From: DAMCZI01 sp032095175
Lineage (GTDB): Bacteria > Bacillota > Clostridia > Clostridiales > Caloramatoraceae
DNA: 64,000 bases
NCBI GenBank assembly: GCA_032095175.1
Contig: DAMCZI010000027.1
Location: 1-64,000, forward strand
Direction: 5' to 3'
The notes below the pieces were generated by a model that saw only the letters and a list, made by a program, of their open reading frames with translations, ran no database searches and had not been told where the DNA came from. The translations under genes were made by a program, and so were the position numbers. This document shows positions 42,281 to 51,863 of the stretch, piece by piece. Every line of letters begins with the position of its first letter. Within the stretch, counting starts at the first letter, position 1.

Positions 42281-42366
42281 AATTCTTTACATTTTGTCTT
42301 TTTAAACAGCCCTACAGCATTGATCCGACCTTAGGATGTTTAAAAGACAAAATGTAATAGAATTTT
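42279..42366. repeat. Hairpin repeat, family C copy 3
   Basis: AAAATTCTTTACATTTTGTCTT pairs imperfectly with AAGACAAAATGTAATAGAATTTT, with TTTTTAAACAGCCC and AGGATGTTTAAAA inside. It overlaps the stop codon of the upstream gene and matches the cores at 183-283 and 27454-27556. Confidence 0.82.
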
Positions 42367-42391
42367 TGATTTATATTTATTTAAATATAAA

Positions 42392-42443
42392 AAAGAAATG
42401 CCACGGACCGAGCTTAACACAGCCAAGTCCATGGCATTTCTTT
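42392..42443. terminator. Bidirectional terminator
   Basis: AAAGAAATGCCACGGAC pairs (one mismatch) with GTCCATGGCATTTCTTT. It separates the convergent epimerase and aminopeptidase genes. Confidence 0.88.
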
Positions 42444-42456
42444 AATCGCCTAGCAT

Positions 42457-44235
42457 TTATATCTCTCTTGTTTCCCTCTTAAGCCATTCTTTTTCAGAAG
42501 CATTAAGATAAGGTGAAAGCTCATCATATACCTTTTTATGATAATCATTGAGCCATTGTCTTTCATTGTCTGAAAGAAGTGATGGTTCAACTCCATCAAG
42601 ATCAATTGGGCAGTATGTAATGGCATCAAAGCCCATAAACTGTCCAAACTCTGTTTCCTGTCCCTCCACAACAAGGAGCATGTTTTCTATTCTTATTCCA
42701 TGCTTTCCTTCCTTGTAAACTCCAGGTTCATTAGTTACTATCATTCCCTTTTCCATGGTTATGTTGTTTGGAGTCTGTCTAAAGCCCTGCGGTCCCTCAT
42801 GAACATTTAGGAAGAATCCTACTCCATGACCTGTACCACACTTGTAATCTATTCCCTGCTCCCATAAAGGAAGTCTAGCTAAAATATCAAGGTTTGAACC
42901 AGTTGAGCCATGTAAAAATACAGCTCTTGATAGCGCAATGTTTCCCTTTAATGTAAGGGTAAAATCGCGTTTTTCCTCTTCTGTTAATTTCCCTAAAACA
43001 ATAGTTCTTGTAATATCAGTTGTTCCATCAAGATACTGTCCACCTGAATCTACAAGGAACATTCCCTCTGCCTTTAAGGAGTAATCACTCTCCTTGGTAG
43101 CCTTATAGTGCATCATTGCAGCATGTTCCTTATATCCTCCAATGGTATCAAAGCTTAATCCCATGTAATAATCCTGCTGACTTCTTAATTCCTCAAGCTT
43201 ATCTGATGCTGATATTTCAGTTATTTCAGTCTTTCCGATATTCTCATCCAACCAGTAAAGGAATTTGACCATTGCAACTCCGTCTCTTACAAGACATCTT
43301 CTAAGATTCTTTATTTCAACATCATTTTTAATCGCCTTTAGCTTTGTTGTTACATTAGGCTCTTCAACCCTTTTGCAATCCTTGTTTATCGCATCGTATA
43401 ATTTACTGTTAACTCTGTCGCCATCTAAAAGTACAGTCTCTTTGGAAGCAATCCTTGAAATATGCTCCTCTATGCTCTCATAAGGTAAAACTTTTATTCT
43501 GCTTAGTGAAAGCTCCTTTACTGCATCCTTATCTACTTTTCTTTTATCTATAAATAGAAGTGCTTCATTCATTGTAACAAGTACATGTGAGGTTACAACA
43601 GGGTTATTTAACACATCATTTCCCCTTATATTTAAGAGCCATGCTATATCATCCAAGCTGCTTATTACATAGAAGCCTGCTCCCTTTTTCTTCATTTCTG
43701 CTCTAACTTCATCCAGTTTTTCCTTAGCTGATTTTCCTGCAAACTTTACATCATGAATTATTATAGGATTTGCAGGCACTTCAGGTCTATCCTTCCATAT
43801 GCAGTCTATCAGGTCATGCTCCTTATTTATCTTTATTCCCTTTTTATTAAAAAGCTCAGTCATTTCTCTTACCCTTGATGCTGCAAATAGCTTTCCATCA
43901 AAGCCAACACACCCTCCATCCCTTAGGGTGTCTAGTAGCCATTCTGTATAGGTTGGCACTCCTGGCTGAGCCATCTTAAAGAGTCTTATTCCAGAGCCCT
44001 CAAGCTGCTTTTCAGCCTGTATGAAGTATCTTCCATCAGTCCATAGTCCTCCATCATTCATTGTTATAACAACAGTTCCTGCAGAGCCTGTAAAGCCTGA
44101 TATCCATGCTCTAGCCTTCCAATGCTCTGCAACATATTCGCTTTGATGCGGGTCAGAGCTTGGTATGATGTAAGCATCCATACCGTTCTGCTTCATAAGG
44201 CTTCTTAATACCTCTACTCTTTCCTTAATATTCAT
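42457..44235 (-). CDS. Xaa-Pro aminopeptidase (M24B, aminopeptidase P)
   Basis: A 592-residue cytoplasmic dipeptide-releasing enzyme, removing N-terminal residues before proline. Two creatinase-type N-terminal domains (residues ~1-310; IPSSDPHQSEYVAEHWKARAWISGFTGSAGT) precede the M24 pita-bread domain, with metal ligands in VDSGGQYLDGTTDITRT (two Asp), GTGHGVGFFLNVHEGP (His), TNEPGVYKEGKHGIRIEN (Glu, Glu). A C-terminal M24_C extension ends the protein, as in the large form. AGGAGTG precedes the ATG. It fits with the peptide-uptake genes to the right. Confidence 0.95.
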   Translation of the reverse strand: MNIKERVEVLRSLMKQNGMDAYIIPSSDPHQSEYVAEHWKARAWISGFTGSAGTVVITMNDGGLWTDGRYFIQAEKQLEGSGIRLFKMAQPGVPTYTEWLLDTLRDGGCVGFDGKLFAASRVREMTELFNKKGIKINKEHDLIDCIWKDRPEVPANPIIIHDVKFAGKSAKEKLDEVRAEMKKKGAGFYVISSLDDIAWLLNIRGNDVLNNPVVTSHVLVTMNEALLFIDKRKVDKDAVKELSLSRIKVLPYESIEEHISRIASKETVLLDGDRVNSKLYDAINKDCKRVEEPNVTTKLKAIKNDVEIKNLRRCLVRDGVAMVKFLYWLDENIGKTEITEISASDKLEELRSQQDYYMGLSFDTIGGYKEHAAMMHYKATKESDYSLKAEGMFLVDSGGQYLDGTTDITRTIVLGKLTEEEKRDFTLTLKGNIALSRAVFLHGSTGSNLDILARLPLWEQGIDYKCGTGHGVGFFLNVHEGPQGFRQTPNNITMEKGMIVTNEPGVYKEGKHGIRIENMLLVVEGQETEFGQFMGFDAITYCPIDLDGVEPSLLSDNERQWLNDYHKKVYDELSPYLNASEKEWLKRETREI

Positions 44236-44262
44236 GTTATCACTCCTAACTGATTATTATTC

Positions 44263-44380
44263 TATATGTTTCGCATAAATGATTCTACATTGCTTGACCC
44301 TAAACATTTATGCGAAATCACATTCCTTGATTCATAAATCACAATATACCTTATTTAAAATCCTTATTGCGATTTATATA
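44263..44380 (+). repeat. Two-hairpin dispersed repeat, family A copy 6
   Basis: TATATGTTTCGCATAAATGATTCTACATTGCTTGACCC with CATTTATGCGAAA, then AAATCACAATATACC... with TTATTGCGATTTATA. Its right arm overlaps the 3' end of the GH63-like gene, whose last nine residues and stop codon come from the repeat. Confidence 0.88.
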
Positions 44381-46066
44381 TTTACTACCTAATATTAAGT
44401 ATACACTTGATGTCCATGTAAAGGCTTTGTCTCTAAGCCCTTCTCCTGTTTTTGCATTAAAATTTTCCGCCATTCCACTTCTATTAGCCATCTTTACATA
44501 CCTTAATGCAATATCCTTTGCAAGCTCATCCTCTCCTGCTCTCTTAAGTCCATCAACTATAAGCATTGTTGAAGGTGCCCATATAGGGCCTCTCCAGTAT
44601 CCATCATCCTTATAGTATTTGCTCTTAAGGCTTTCTGTAGCAAGGCCATAGGGAGTTAAAAATCTTCCTTCTTCCCTTATACCCTGAATTAGAATATCCC
44701 TTATTTCACACGGCAGGAGCTCTCCTAAAACTATAGGTACATGCATTATGAGACTATCACCATCAAAGTCCTTTGCAGTGCAGCCTTCCCTTTTAGGTAT
44801 GAATCTGTCTTTTTCCCAAAAGTAATCTATAAGCAGTTTTACAGTTTCTTCTTTTCTTTTTTTCCATACTTCCGCTTCCCCATCAATTCCAAGCATTATT
44901 GAAAGTTTCTCAAGGGTTTTCATTTGAAGTATTAAAAAGGACAGTAAATCAGGACTTTTTAACGGAGCTCCATTTATAAAAGCGGTACTGTTATCCCAAC
45001 CTGCATCATTTCCATGGCTGTAGGTTGGAACATTATCTATTCCATCCGTTGTATACTTAAACCAATATTCCGTCCATTTCACAAGGGGTATATAAATCTC
45101 CTTAAGCTTTTCATGTGTAAAGAACTCTGGATTTTCCTCCATCATCCAGTTAAGTGTCCAACCATGTATCGGAGGCTTTGTGCAGCTGAAATATTCATAC
45201 TTATCATTTACAAAGTCAGGTAGAAGACCGCTCTCATCCTGCAAATCAAATGGAATCATAAACTGAGACCATGCAAGGTCAGGGTGATTTTTTATCAGAG
45301 CCATTGCATTAAAGCAGTGATCCCAGCTCCATATGTTTGTCATCCAGTTTTTTGACATGTACATTGCAGGCCTTGTAAGCCTTCCTGTTTTGGGCACCAC
45401 ACAGGACCATGTTATGTATGATGCAAGCCTTCTTCCAGGTTCAAATTCTTCCAACACTTGTGGTATCTTATCAACCCACTCTTCATAATCCACTTTAACA
45501 CTGTTTAAGCAGCTTTCATAGCTTCCTTCATATTTTCTTTCTTTCCATACAGGCTTGAATTCCTCAATTACTCCATGGAAACATCTCACTCCTTCTTTTG
45601 GTGTAAAATCCATCTTTACATATTTAGAACGTATTCCTTCCCATGGAGCATCTACACTAAGAGATCCCTCAATAGCTTCAACAATAAATTTTATATCATG
45701 CTTAAAACAGTTAACCTTAAACCTGTTATTGCCAAAAGGAATTGCATTATCATAGCTTCCACTACTCATTTCAAGCCTCAATGTAATATTTTCCCCAAAC
45801 AGCCTTATTGTATTTCCATCTTCAAAACATATTCGAACCCTTCCACAGTCTGTTTCAAGAACAAGTTCAATTTCAGACATTATCACTCTATATGGGATAA
45901 TTTCCCCATTAGAATTTAATGTACATATTTTAAATACTTTCCCACAGTCTGAATCCATATCTCCTCCCCTTACAGTTCTTATGTAAAGGAACCCATCATC
46001 ATTCCATAATGGAGATATTGTAAGAAATGAATTGAATCTGCTAAATGGTATTTTATTGATATCCAT
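44351..46066 (-). CDS. GH63-like alpha-glycosidase
   Basis: A 571-residue protein without signal peptide. The C-terminal two thirds form an (alpha/alpha)6 barrel of glycoside hydrolase family 63 / MGH-type: MSKNWMTNIWSWDHCFNAMALI, PIHGWTLNWMMEENPEF, YSHGNDAGWDNSTAF (with the acid Asp) and DDGYWRGPIWAPSTMLIVDGL, FNAKTGEG...FTWTSSVYLIL. Family members release glucose or mannose from alpha-linked sugars or glycerate conjugates. The ATG at 46066 has AGGTGG eight bases upstream. The very end is repeat-derived (44263-44380). An EamA transporter gene lies 55 bases upstream. Confidence 0.85.
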   Translation of the reverse strand: MDINKIPFSRFNSFLTISPLWNDDGFLYIRTVRGGDMDSDCGKVFKICTLNSNGEIIPYRVIMSEIELVLETDCGRVRICFEDGNTIRLFGENITLRLEMSSGSYDNAIPFGNNRFKVNCFKHDIKFIVEAIEGSLSVDAPWEGIRSKYVKMDFTPKEGVRCFHGVIEEFKPVWKERKYEGSYESCLNSVKVDYEEWVDKIPQVLEEFEPGRRLASYITWSCVVPKTGRLTRPAMYMSKNWMTNIWSWDHCFNAMALIKNHPDLAWSQFMIPFDLQDESGLLPDFVNDKYEYFSCTKPPIHGWTLNWMMEENPEFFTHEKLKEIYIPLVKWTEYWFKYTTDGIDNVPTYSHGNDAGWDNSTAFINGAPLKSPDLLSFLILQMKTLEKLSIMLGIDGEAEVWKKRKEETVKLLIDYFWEKDRFIPKREGCTAKDFDGDSLIMHVPIVLGELLPCEIRDILIQGIREEGRFLTPYGLATESLKSKYYKDDGYWRGPIWAPSTMLIVDGLKRAGEDELAKDIALRYVKMANRSGMAENFNAKTGEGLRDKAFTWTSSVYLILGSKYINRNKDFK

Positions 46067-46121
46067 CGAACCCACCACCTATATTGTTGATAAATTACTC
46101 CCCAACCTATATTTTAAAATA

Positions 46122-47018
46122 TTATGATTTTTGAAAATGCCTAAATTTCCACTTCGTTTCTGCAGTTATTATTGCTGCAAATATCAATATACAGCCAAAA
46201 ACCATCTTTATTGTAAACACATCCCCTAGGAATATAACTGGAAATATAGTTCCGAATACAGATTCCATACTCATTATTATTGCGGCTCTAGTTGATGATG
46301 TATATTTCTGTGCAACATTTTGAATTAAAAAAGCTATAAGCGTACTAAAAACAGCAAGATAAAGTGTTGCAGCAATTCCCTTTGGATTTATTACAAGGGG
46401 TGCTTTTTCAAATATTAGTACTGAAATAATAGATAATACCGCTGATACTCCAACCTGAAGTATTGTTAGTATTATTGGGTCATGCTTTTCTATAAAATAG
46501 CCAATTGCTACTATATGCGCTGCAAAGAATATTGCACAAATCAGTGTGAGACTATCGCCTATACTTATTCTAATGCCTCCATTAAGTGATAACATTGCTG
46601 CTCCTATAAAACATAGAAGGACTCCTGCAATCTCATATCTATCAGGTCTTTTGCCCTTAACAGCCCAATACATAAAAGGTACCATAACAACATATGTTGC
46701 TGTAAGGAAAGCCTGTTTCGAAGCATTTGTATATTGTGCTGCAACTGTTTGAAGAGAAAAACCCATATATAATACAAAACCTACTACTACTCCTGCTATT
46801 AAATCCTTCTTAGTAATTGTCTTCAGCTTTTTCCAAAAGACAATTGACATTAGTACAAAGGATAATGAAAATCTTATTGCCATCATGTAATGCGGCGAAA
46901 TATACTTTAAACCTACCTTTGTTGCTGCAAATCCACTTCCCCATATAATCGTTACAAATAGAAGCGCCAAGTCTGCATACAGCCCTTTTTTATCTTTTTT
47001 ATCTTTTTTATCTCCCAT
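46122..47018 (-). CDS. DMT/EamA family transporter
   Basis: A 298-residue protein with ten hydrophobic helices in two EamA repeats; LFVTIIWGSGFAATKVGLKYISPHYMMAIRFSLSF near the N-terminus and TRAAIIMSMESVFGTIFPVIFLGD near the C-terminus are the typical signatures. Its first 12 residues are an unusual run of Asp-Lys (DKKDKKDKK). It likely exports a metabolite or amino acid. AAGGAG precedes the ATG. It is downstream of an Xre-cupin regulator by 96 bases, which may control it. Confidence 0.9.
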   Translation of the reverse strand: MGDKKDKKDKKGLYADLALLFVTIIWGSGFAATKVGLKYISPHYMMAIRFSLSFVLMSIVFWKKLKTITKKDLIAGVVVGFVLYMGFSLQTVAAQYTNASKQAFLTATYVVMVPFMYWAVKGKRPDRYEIAGVLLCFIGAAMLSLNGGIRISIGDSLTLICAIFFAAHIVAIGYFIEKHDPIILTILQVGVSAVLSIISVLIFEKAPLVINPKGIAATLYLAVFSTLIAFLIQNVAQKYTSSTRAAIIMSMESVFGTIFPVIFLGDVFTIKMVFGCILIFAAIITAETKWKFRHFQKS

Positions 47019-47114
47019 AGCTACTCTCCTTTAGATATTACTTAAACTCTATTTCCCTGGAAATAATCCAGGACTGCAAATATATTACCTTGAATTTTTA
47101 TAAATAATTACGGA

Positions 47115-47669
47115 TTATTCCTTAAACTTATTTGGAGTGTTCACAGAAATTAACTTTACCATCCTATTGGTATAGTTAGCCCAATTGTGATTCATACTGG
47201 AATGTACATGTGCACTATCTCCAGGGTATAACTCGTACCTCCGTTCTCCAACAAAAAGTGTTAAAATGCCTTCAAGGATATGTATAAATTCTTCTCCTTC
47301 ATGGTTATACAGTTCAACATTTTCTTCCCTGCTGCTTGGAAGCACCTCTATCATTCTTGGAAGCATTTCCATATTCCTGATATCATTAGAAAGATGATAA
47401 TGTATAAACTTTGAATCCTCTGACAGAAATATCTGCCTTTCATAGCTTCTAACTACACATTCCTTTCTTTCCTTCGGTGCTGCAAAAAAATATCTCCAAT
47501 CAACACCAAGGGCTTCAGAAATCCTTTCCAAAGTATCTATTGCTGCTGTAGTCAGACCCCTTTCAAGCTGGGATAGAAACCCTGTTGAAAGACCTGTTTT
47601 TTCACTTAACTCCTTTAAAGTTAAGTTCTTTGTTGTTCTTAACTCTTTTATCTTTTTGCCTATATCCAC
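47115..47669 (-). CDS. Xre-cupin transcriptional regulator
   Basis: A 184-residue regulator. The N-terminal HTH_3 (GKKIKELRTTKNLTLKELSEKTGLSTGFLSQLERG) binds DNA; the C-terminal cupin_2 (about residues 105-178; NHEGEEFIHILEGILTLFVGERRYELYPGDSAHV) has the barrel motifs and may bind a small molecule or metal. This is the PuuR/SinR-like HTH-cupin type, often governing amine or amino-acid use. The start is probably the GTG at 47669 with GAAGG six bases upstream. The EamA and GH63-like genes follow on the same strand. Confidence 0.88.
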   Translation of the reverse strand: MDIGKKIKELRTTKNLTLKELSEKTGLSTGFLSQLERGLTTAAIDTLERISEALGVDWRYFFAAPKERKECVVRSYERQIFLSEDSKFIHYHLSNDIRNMEMLPRMIEVLPSSREENVELYNHEGEEFIHILEGILTLFVGERRYELYPGDSAHVHSSMNHNWANYTNRMVKLISVNTPNKFKE

Positions 47670-47801
47670 CAAAAGCCTTCATCCTTTCTCGGTGCTTTTC
47701 AAAGTATTCACACAATTTCATTATATTGCAAATATTAGCTTAAGTCCATATTTTCAATGAAATATTTTCATATCTATGAATATTATTTTACCTATACTAA
47801 A

Positions 47802-47870
47802 AGTATCAAGTACACAGCAGGCAGCAAGTTAGGCTGCCTAACTTGCTGCCTGCTGTGTACTTGATACTTA
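47802..47870. repeat. 69-bp near-perfect palindrome (family E-like)
   Basis: Two 34-base arms (AAGTATCAAGTACACAGCAG... and its exact complement) meet at a single central T. The inner GGCAGCAAGTTAGGC resembles the GGCAAGTGGCAAGTTG of the hairpin at 55066. It stands upstream of the Xre gene and next to the terminator of the first OppA gene. Confidence 0.85.
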
Positions 47871-47873
47871 GAA

Positions 47874-47910
47874 AACCAGCTGTCATCAAAGCAAGATGAC
47901 AGCTGGTTTA
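47874..47910 (-). terminator. Terminator of OppA paralogue 1
   Basis: AAACCAGCTGTCATC and GATGACAGCTGGTTT form a perfect 15-bp stem 25 bases after the stop codon of the gene at 47935. The U-tract is short. Confidence 0.8.
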
Positions 47911-47934
47911 TAATTTATACTATACTACTCTATA

Positions 47935-49599
47935 TTATTGTCTTCCCTCAGTATATGCATACTTATATTCTATTGAACCAAATAAAGTATACATAACGTT
48001 CTTTACATATGGATGTCTAAAGCTTCTCTTATCTCCATAGTACATAGGTGCTATAGCACACTTGTCAACAAGAAGAATCTTTTCCATCTGTCTGAAATAC
48101 TCAAGTCTTTCATTATTATCTGCAGTTGCTTTTGACTTCTTATAGAGATCATCATATTCTGGACTAGTCCATCTTCCTGGGTTATTGCTGTTTCCAGTTG
48201 TGAACAGGTTGAAGAATGTTTCTGGGTCATTAAAGTCTCCACCCCATCCATAAGTACAAAGGTCATATTCCATGTTATCAACTCTGTCCCAATACTGTGG
48301 TTCATCAGCACATATATCAAGTTCTATAGTAACTCCAAGAGCATTTTCCCACTGAGCCTTATACCAATCCTGGAATATCTTGTCAGTTGCACTTGTGCCA
48401 TTGTCAAGATACTTAACTGTATAATGTGCCTCTGGATCCATTCCAAGTTCCTTTAAGCCTTCTTTAAATAAAGCCTTTACATCTGTATTCTTATCCATTA
48501 ATTCCTTAAATGGCTCTGGAACTTCCTTTCTGTATTCCTTTTCGCCGATCATAAGTGTTGGAGGAATTAAGCCCTGTGCAACATATCCTCTCTTAAAGAT
48601 ATTATTTATATAGTCCTCTCTATCAAGTGCAAGAGCAAAAGCAAGTCTAACCTTTGGATTTAAGAATAGTTTACTTGATCCACCATTTTCACAGTTGAAT
48701 ATAATATAATAAGTTGATGGGTCATAGCTTTCTGTCATATCAAGCTTTCCTTCCTTTGCCATAGCTTTGAACTTTGTATAATAATCTCCTCTTGCAGCAG
48801 ATATATCAAGCTGTTTTGACTGGAACATCTGCATTCTTGAAGCTTCTTCTTCAATATATGTCATTTCTACCTTCTGTAGTTTAACATTCTTTTCATCCCA
48901 GTATGTTGGGTTCTTTTCAAATATTATCTTTGCACCCTTTGTATATTCCTTCATAATAAATGGTCCATTAAATACCATCTGCATTGGGTCAACACCATAC
49001 TTATCTCCTAGCTTTGCTATTATGTCTTTTCTTATAGGGAATAATGATTTAAATGCGGTTAATTGTATAAAATATGGAACTGGAGCCTTTAATGTAACTT
49101 CCAGGGTTTTGTCATCAACTGCCTTAGCTGCTACATCTTCAGCTTTACCCTGTCCACCATTAAATTCCTTAGCTCCAACAACATCAAATAAGAATGATGC
49201 ATAGTCAAATGCATTGTTAGGATCAAGAAGTCTTATCCATCCATCTACAAATTGCTGTGCTGTTACAGCTTCTCCATCAGTCCACTTTGCATCTCTTAGT
49301 TTGAACGTCCAAACTTTTCCATCCTCAGAAGTCGTCCATTCCTTTGCAAGGGCAGGTTCCATTTCATCTAGTCCATTCTCACCAACAACTATTCTTGTAA
49401 GTCCATCAGTTAAGAAGTTTAACGCTTGGAATGATGTCATATCTGTTGCCTTATTCCAGTCAAAGGTTCTAGGATTGGTCATTGAAATATTAAGATACTG
49501 ATCTGTGTCCATTTTTACCTTGTTACCACATCCGGTAAGGCCAAGTGACAAAGCCATTACCAATGTTAGTAGAATAGCCATCCACTTTCTACTTCTCAT
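47935..49599 (-). CDS. OppA-like peptide-binding lipoprotein 1
   Basis: A 554-residue substrate-binding protein of the SBP_bac_5 family. It has a lipoprotein signal (MRSRKWMAILLTLVMALSLGLTGCG; lipobox LTG-C) and the domain I/III signature (ALAKEWTTSEDGKVWTFKLRDAKWTDGEAVTAQQFVDGWIRLLDP). It should capture oligopeptides outside the cell for an Opp permease. It is very similar over its full length to the two genes at 49844 and 51864. AAGGGGGAAT precedes the ATG, as in both paralogues. No permease is adjacent; the complete Opp/Dpp operon at 55-61 kb has its own, different, binding protein. Confidence 0.95.
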   Translation of the reverse strand: MRSRKWMAILLTLVMALSLGLTGCGNKVKMDTDQYLNISMTNPRTFDWNKATDMTSFQALNFLTDGLTRIVVGENGLDEMEPALAKEWTTSEDGKVWTFKLRDAKWTDGEAVTAQQFVDGWIRLLDPNNAFDYASFLFDVVGAKEFNGGQGKAEDVAAKAVDDKTLEVTLKAPVPYFIQLTAFKSLFPIRKDIIAKLGDKYGVDPMQMVFNGPFIMKEYTKGAKIIFEKNPTYWDEKNVKLQKVEMTYIEEEASRMQMFQSKQLDISAARGDYYTKFKAMAKEGKLDMTESYDPSTYYIIFNCENGGSSKLFLNPKVRLAFALALDREDYINNIFKRGYVAQGLIPPTLMIGEKEYRKEVPEPFKELMDKNTDVKALFKEGLKELGMDPEAHYTVKYLDNGTSATDKIFQDWYKAQWENALGVTIELDICADEPQYWDRVDNMEYDLCTYGWGGDFNDPETFFNLFTTGNSNNPGRWTSPEYDDLYKKSKATADNNERLEYFRQMEKILLVDKCAIAPMYYGDKRSFRHPYVKNVMYTLFGSIEYKYAYTEGRQ

Positions 49600-49796
49600 T
49601 AAATTATTCCCCCTTATGATTTTTTATAATAACTGCATAATACAGTTATCTACCACATTTATCATTTCCTTTTTAAATATATTCTTCCTAAACTTCTATA
49701 TTCCTCCAATTGTTAAGCAATTATAAAATTCATGGCAAATATCAAGGATTCTATTAATATTTTTACAATTCATTACTGACTTGTTCATTATTAGCA

Positions 49797-49828
49797 AAGG
49801 AGCTGCTTCTTTATTGAAGCAGCTCCTT
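49797..49828 (-). terminator. Terminator of OppA paralogue 2
   Basis: AAGGAGCTGCTTC and GAAGCAGCTCCTT, a perfect 13-bp stem, lie 16 bases beyond the stop codon at 49844. Confidence 0.85.
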
Positions 49829-49843
49829 CTTTATAAATATTTA

Positions 49844-51508
49844 TTATTGTCTTCCTGATGTATATGTATACTTATATTCAGTTGATCCAAACATAGTATA
49901 CATTACACCCTTAACATATGGCTGTCTAAATGCCCTAACATCTCCATAGCTTGTTGGACATATAGCACACTTGTCAACAAGAAGAATTTTCTCCATCTGT
50001 CTGAAGAGTTCAAGTCTTTCATTATTATCTGCTGTTTCCTTTGTCTTCTTATAGAGGTCATCATATTCTGGGCTAGTCCATCTTCCTGGGTTGTTGCTGT
50101 TTCCAGTTGTAAATAGATTGAAGAATGTTTCTGGGTCGTTAAAGTCTCCGATCCATCCATAAGTACAAATGTCATATTCCATATTGTCTACTCTTTCCCA
50201 ATACTGTGGTTCATCGGCACATACATCTATTTCTACCTTAACACCAAGTGCATTTTCCCACTGAGCCTTATACCAATCTTGGAATATCTTGTCTGTTGAG
50301 CTTGTACCATTGTCTAAGTACTTAACTGTATACTGTGCATTGGGATCCATTCCAAGTTCCTTTATACCTTCCTGGAATAAAGCCTTTACATCTGTTTTCT
50401 GGTCGATTAATTCCTTAAATGGCTCTGGAACTTCTTTTCTGTATTCCTTTTCACCAATCATAAGTGTTGGAGGAATTAATCCTTGTGCAACATATCCTCT
50501 CTTGTAGATATTAGTTATATAGTCTTCTCTATCAAGTGCAAGTCCAAAGGCAAGTCTTACCTTTGCATTTGTGAATATCTTTGCTGCTCCACCTGTCTCA
50601 CAGTTGAATATAACATAATATGTTGCTGGACTATAGCCATAAGTTTTATCAAGTTGCTTACTTTCTGCTAGCTTTGAGAATTTATCAGCATATTCTCCTC
50701 TAGCTCCTGTCATATCAATCTGCTTAGCTTGGAACATCTGCATTCTTGAAGCTTCCTCTTCAATATATGTCATGTTAATCTTCTGAAGTTTAACCTTATC
50801 TGCATCCCAGTAATTTGGGTTTTTCTCAAATGCTATCTTTGCTCCCTTTGCATATTCCTTTATAAGGAAACATCCTGTAAATACCATCTGTAATGGGTCT
50901 ACTCCATACTTGTCTCCAGCCTTTTCGATTATATCCTTTCTAACAGGGAAAAGGTTTTTAAATGGAGTTAGCTGTATAAAGTATGGAACCGGGGCTTTTA
51001 ATGTAACTTCAAAGGTCTTATCATCAACAGCCTTTATTCCTACATCTTCAGCCTTACCCTGCTTAGCGTTGAATTCCTTTGCTCCAACTATATCAAATAG
51101 GAATGAAGCATAATCAAATGCATTATCTGGTTCAAGAAGTCTTATCCAGCCATCAACAAATTGCTGTGCAGTTACTGCTTCTCCATCTGACCATTTTGCA
51201 TCTCTTAGCTTAAATGTCCAAACCTTTCCATCCTCGGAAGTTGTCCATTCCTTAGCAAGAGCAGCTTCTATTTTATCTCCATTTCCGTCATTAACTATTC
51301 TTGTTAGTCCATCCATAATCATTGTTATAATCTGAGTTGAACTTGAGTCTGTAGCCTTCTGATAGTCAAAAGTTCTAGGTGTTGTCATTGAGAGGTTAAG
51401 ATGCTGGTCATCATCGACCTTTACCTTTCCTCCTCCACATCCTGCAAGACCGAATGAAAAAATCATTACTAATGTCAGTACAAGAGCCATCCACTTTTTG
51501 TTTTTCAT
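49844..51508 (-). CDS. OppA-like peptide-binding lipoprotein 2
   Basis: A 554-residue SBP_bac_5 lipoprotein (lipobox LAG-C after MKNKKWMALVLTLVMIFSFG). It is a close paralogue of its two neighbours: the N-terminal VNDGNGDKIEAALAKEWTTSEDG and the C-terminal NLFTTGNSNNPGRWTSPEYDDLY are nearly shared, while segments such as TGARGEYADKFSKLAESKQL differ and may set the peptide preference. It has its own terminator and AAGGGGGAATAGCTTA leader, so it is probably transcribed on its own. Confidence 0.95.
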   Translation of the reverse strand: MKNKKWMALVLTLVMIFSFGLAGCGGGKVKVDDDQHLNLSMTTPRTFDYQKATDSSSTQIITMIMDGLTRIVNDGNGDKIEAALAKEWTTSEDGKVWTFKLRDAKWSDGEAVTAQQFVDGWIRLLEPDNAFDYASFLFDIVGAKEFNAKQGKAEDVGIKAVDDKTFEVTLKAPVPYFIQLTPFKNLFPVRKDIIEKAGDKYGVDPLQMVFTGCFLIKEYAKGAKIAFEKNPNYWDADKVKLQKINMTYIEEEASRMQMFQAKQIDMTGARGEYADKFSKLAESKQLDKTYGYSPATYYVIFNCETGGAAKIFTNAKVRLAFGLALDREDYITNIYKRGYVAQGLIPPTLMIGEKEYRKEVPEPFKELIDQKTDVKALFQEGIKELGMDPNAQYTVKYLDNGTSSTDKIFQDWYKAQWENALGVKVEIDVCADEPQYWERVDNMEYDICTYGWIGDFNDPETFFNLFTTGNSNNPGRWTSPEYDDLYKKTKETADNNERLELFRQMEKILLVDKCAICPTSYGDVRAFRQPYVKGVMYTMFGSTEYKYTYTSGRQ

Positions 51509-51740
51509 TAAGCTATTCCCCCTTTAATTATATCTTTATATAATAACTGCACATGGCAATTATTAGGCTAAGTTAAAAACATAAAACTAATTAATTCAGC
51601 TTTGCTTTATTTACGCAGATATATCACCTTATTGACACTATTATTCGTCATAACGCTACGTTTCCCTTCCATATGTTAACTATTGTTTAAAATATAACCT
51701 AATTTAAAAAATCTTTTATGAGATTAGATTTTATATTACA

Positions 51741-51786
51741 AATATTAAGCGCGCTGTTATAAATTTATAACAGCGCGCTTAATATT
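51741..51786. repeat. 46-bp perfect palindrome
   Basis: AATATTAAGCGCGCTGTTAT... reads the same on both strands for 46 bases, centred on AAATTT at 51763/51764. It lies between OppA paralogues 2 and 3, upstream of gene 2 and after the terminator of gene 3. The 355-base gap holds this and AT-rich DNA only. A possible site for a dimeric regulator or a cruciform. Confidence 0.8.
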
Positions 51787-51817
51787 AAAAATTCCATATT
51801 AAATTTCTATATTCCTT

Positions 51818-51849
51818 AATAAAGGGCTGCTCCCATAAGAAACAGCCCT
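51818..51849 (-). terminator. Terminator of OppA paralogue 3
   Basis: Minus strand AGGGCTG pairs with CAGCCCT across a 13-base loop, then UUUAUU. Confidence 0.75.
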
Positions 51850-51863
51850 CTTATTAATCTATA

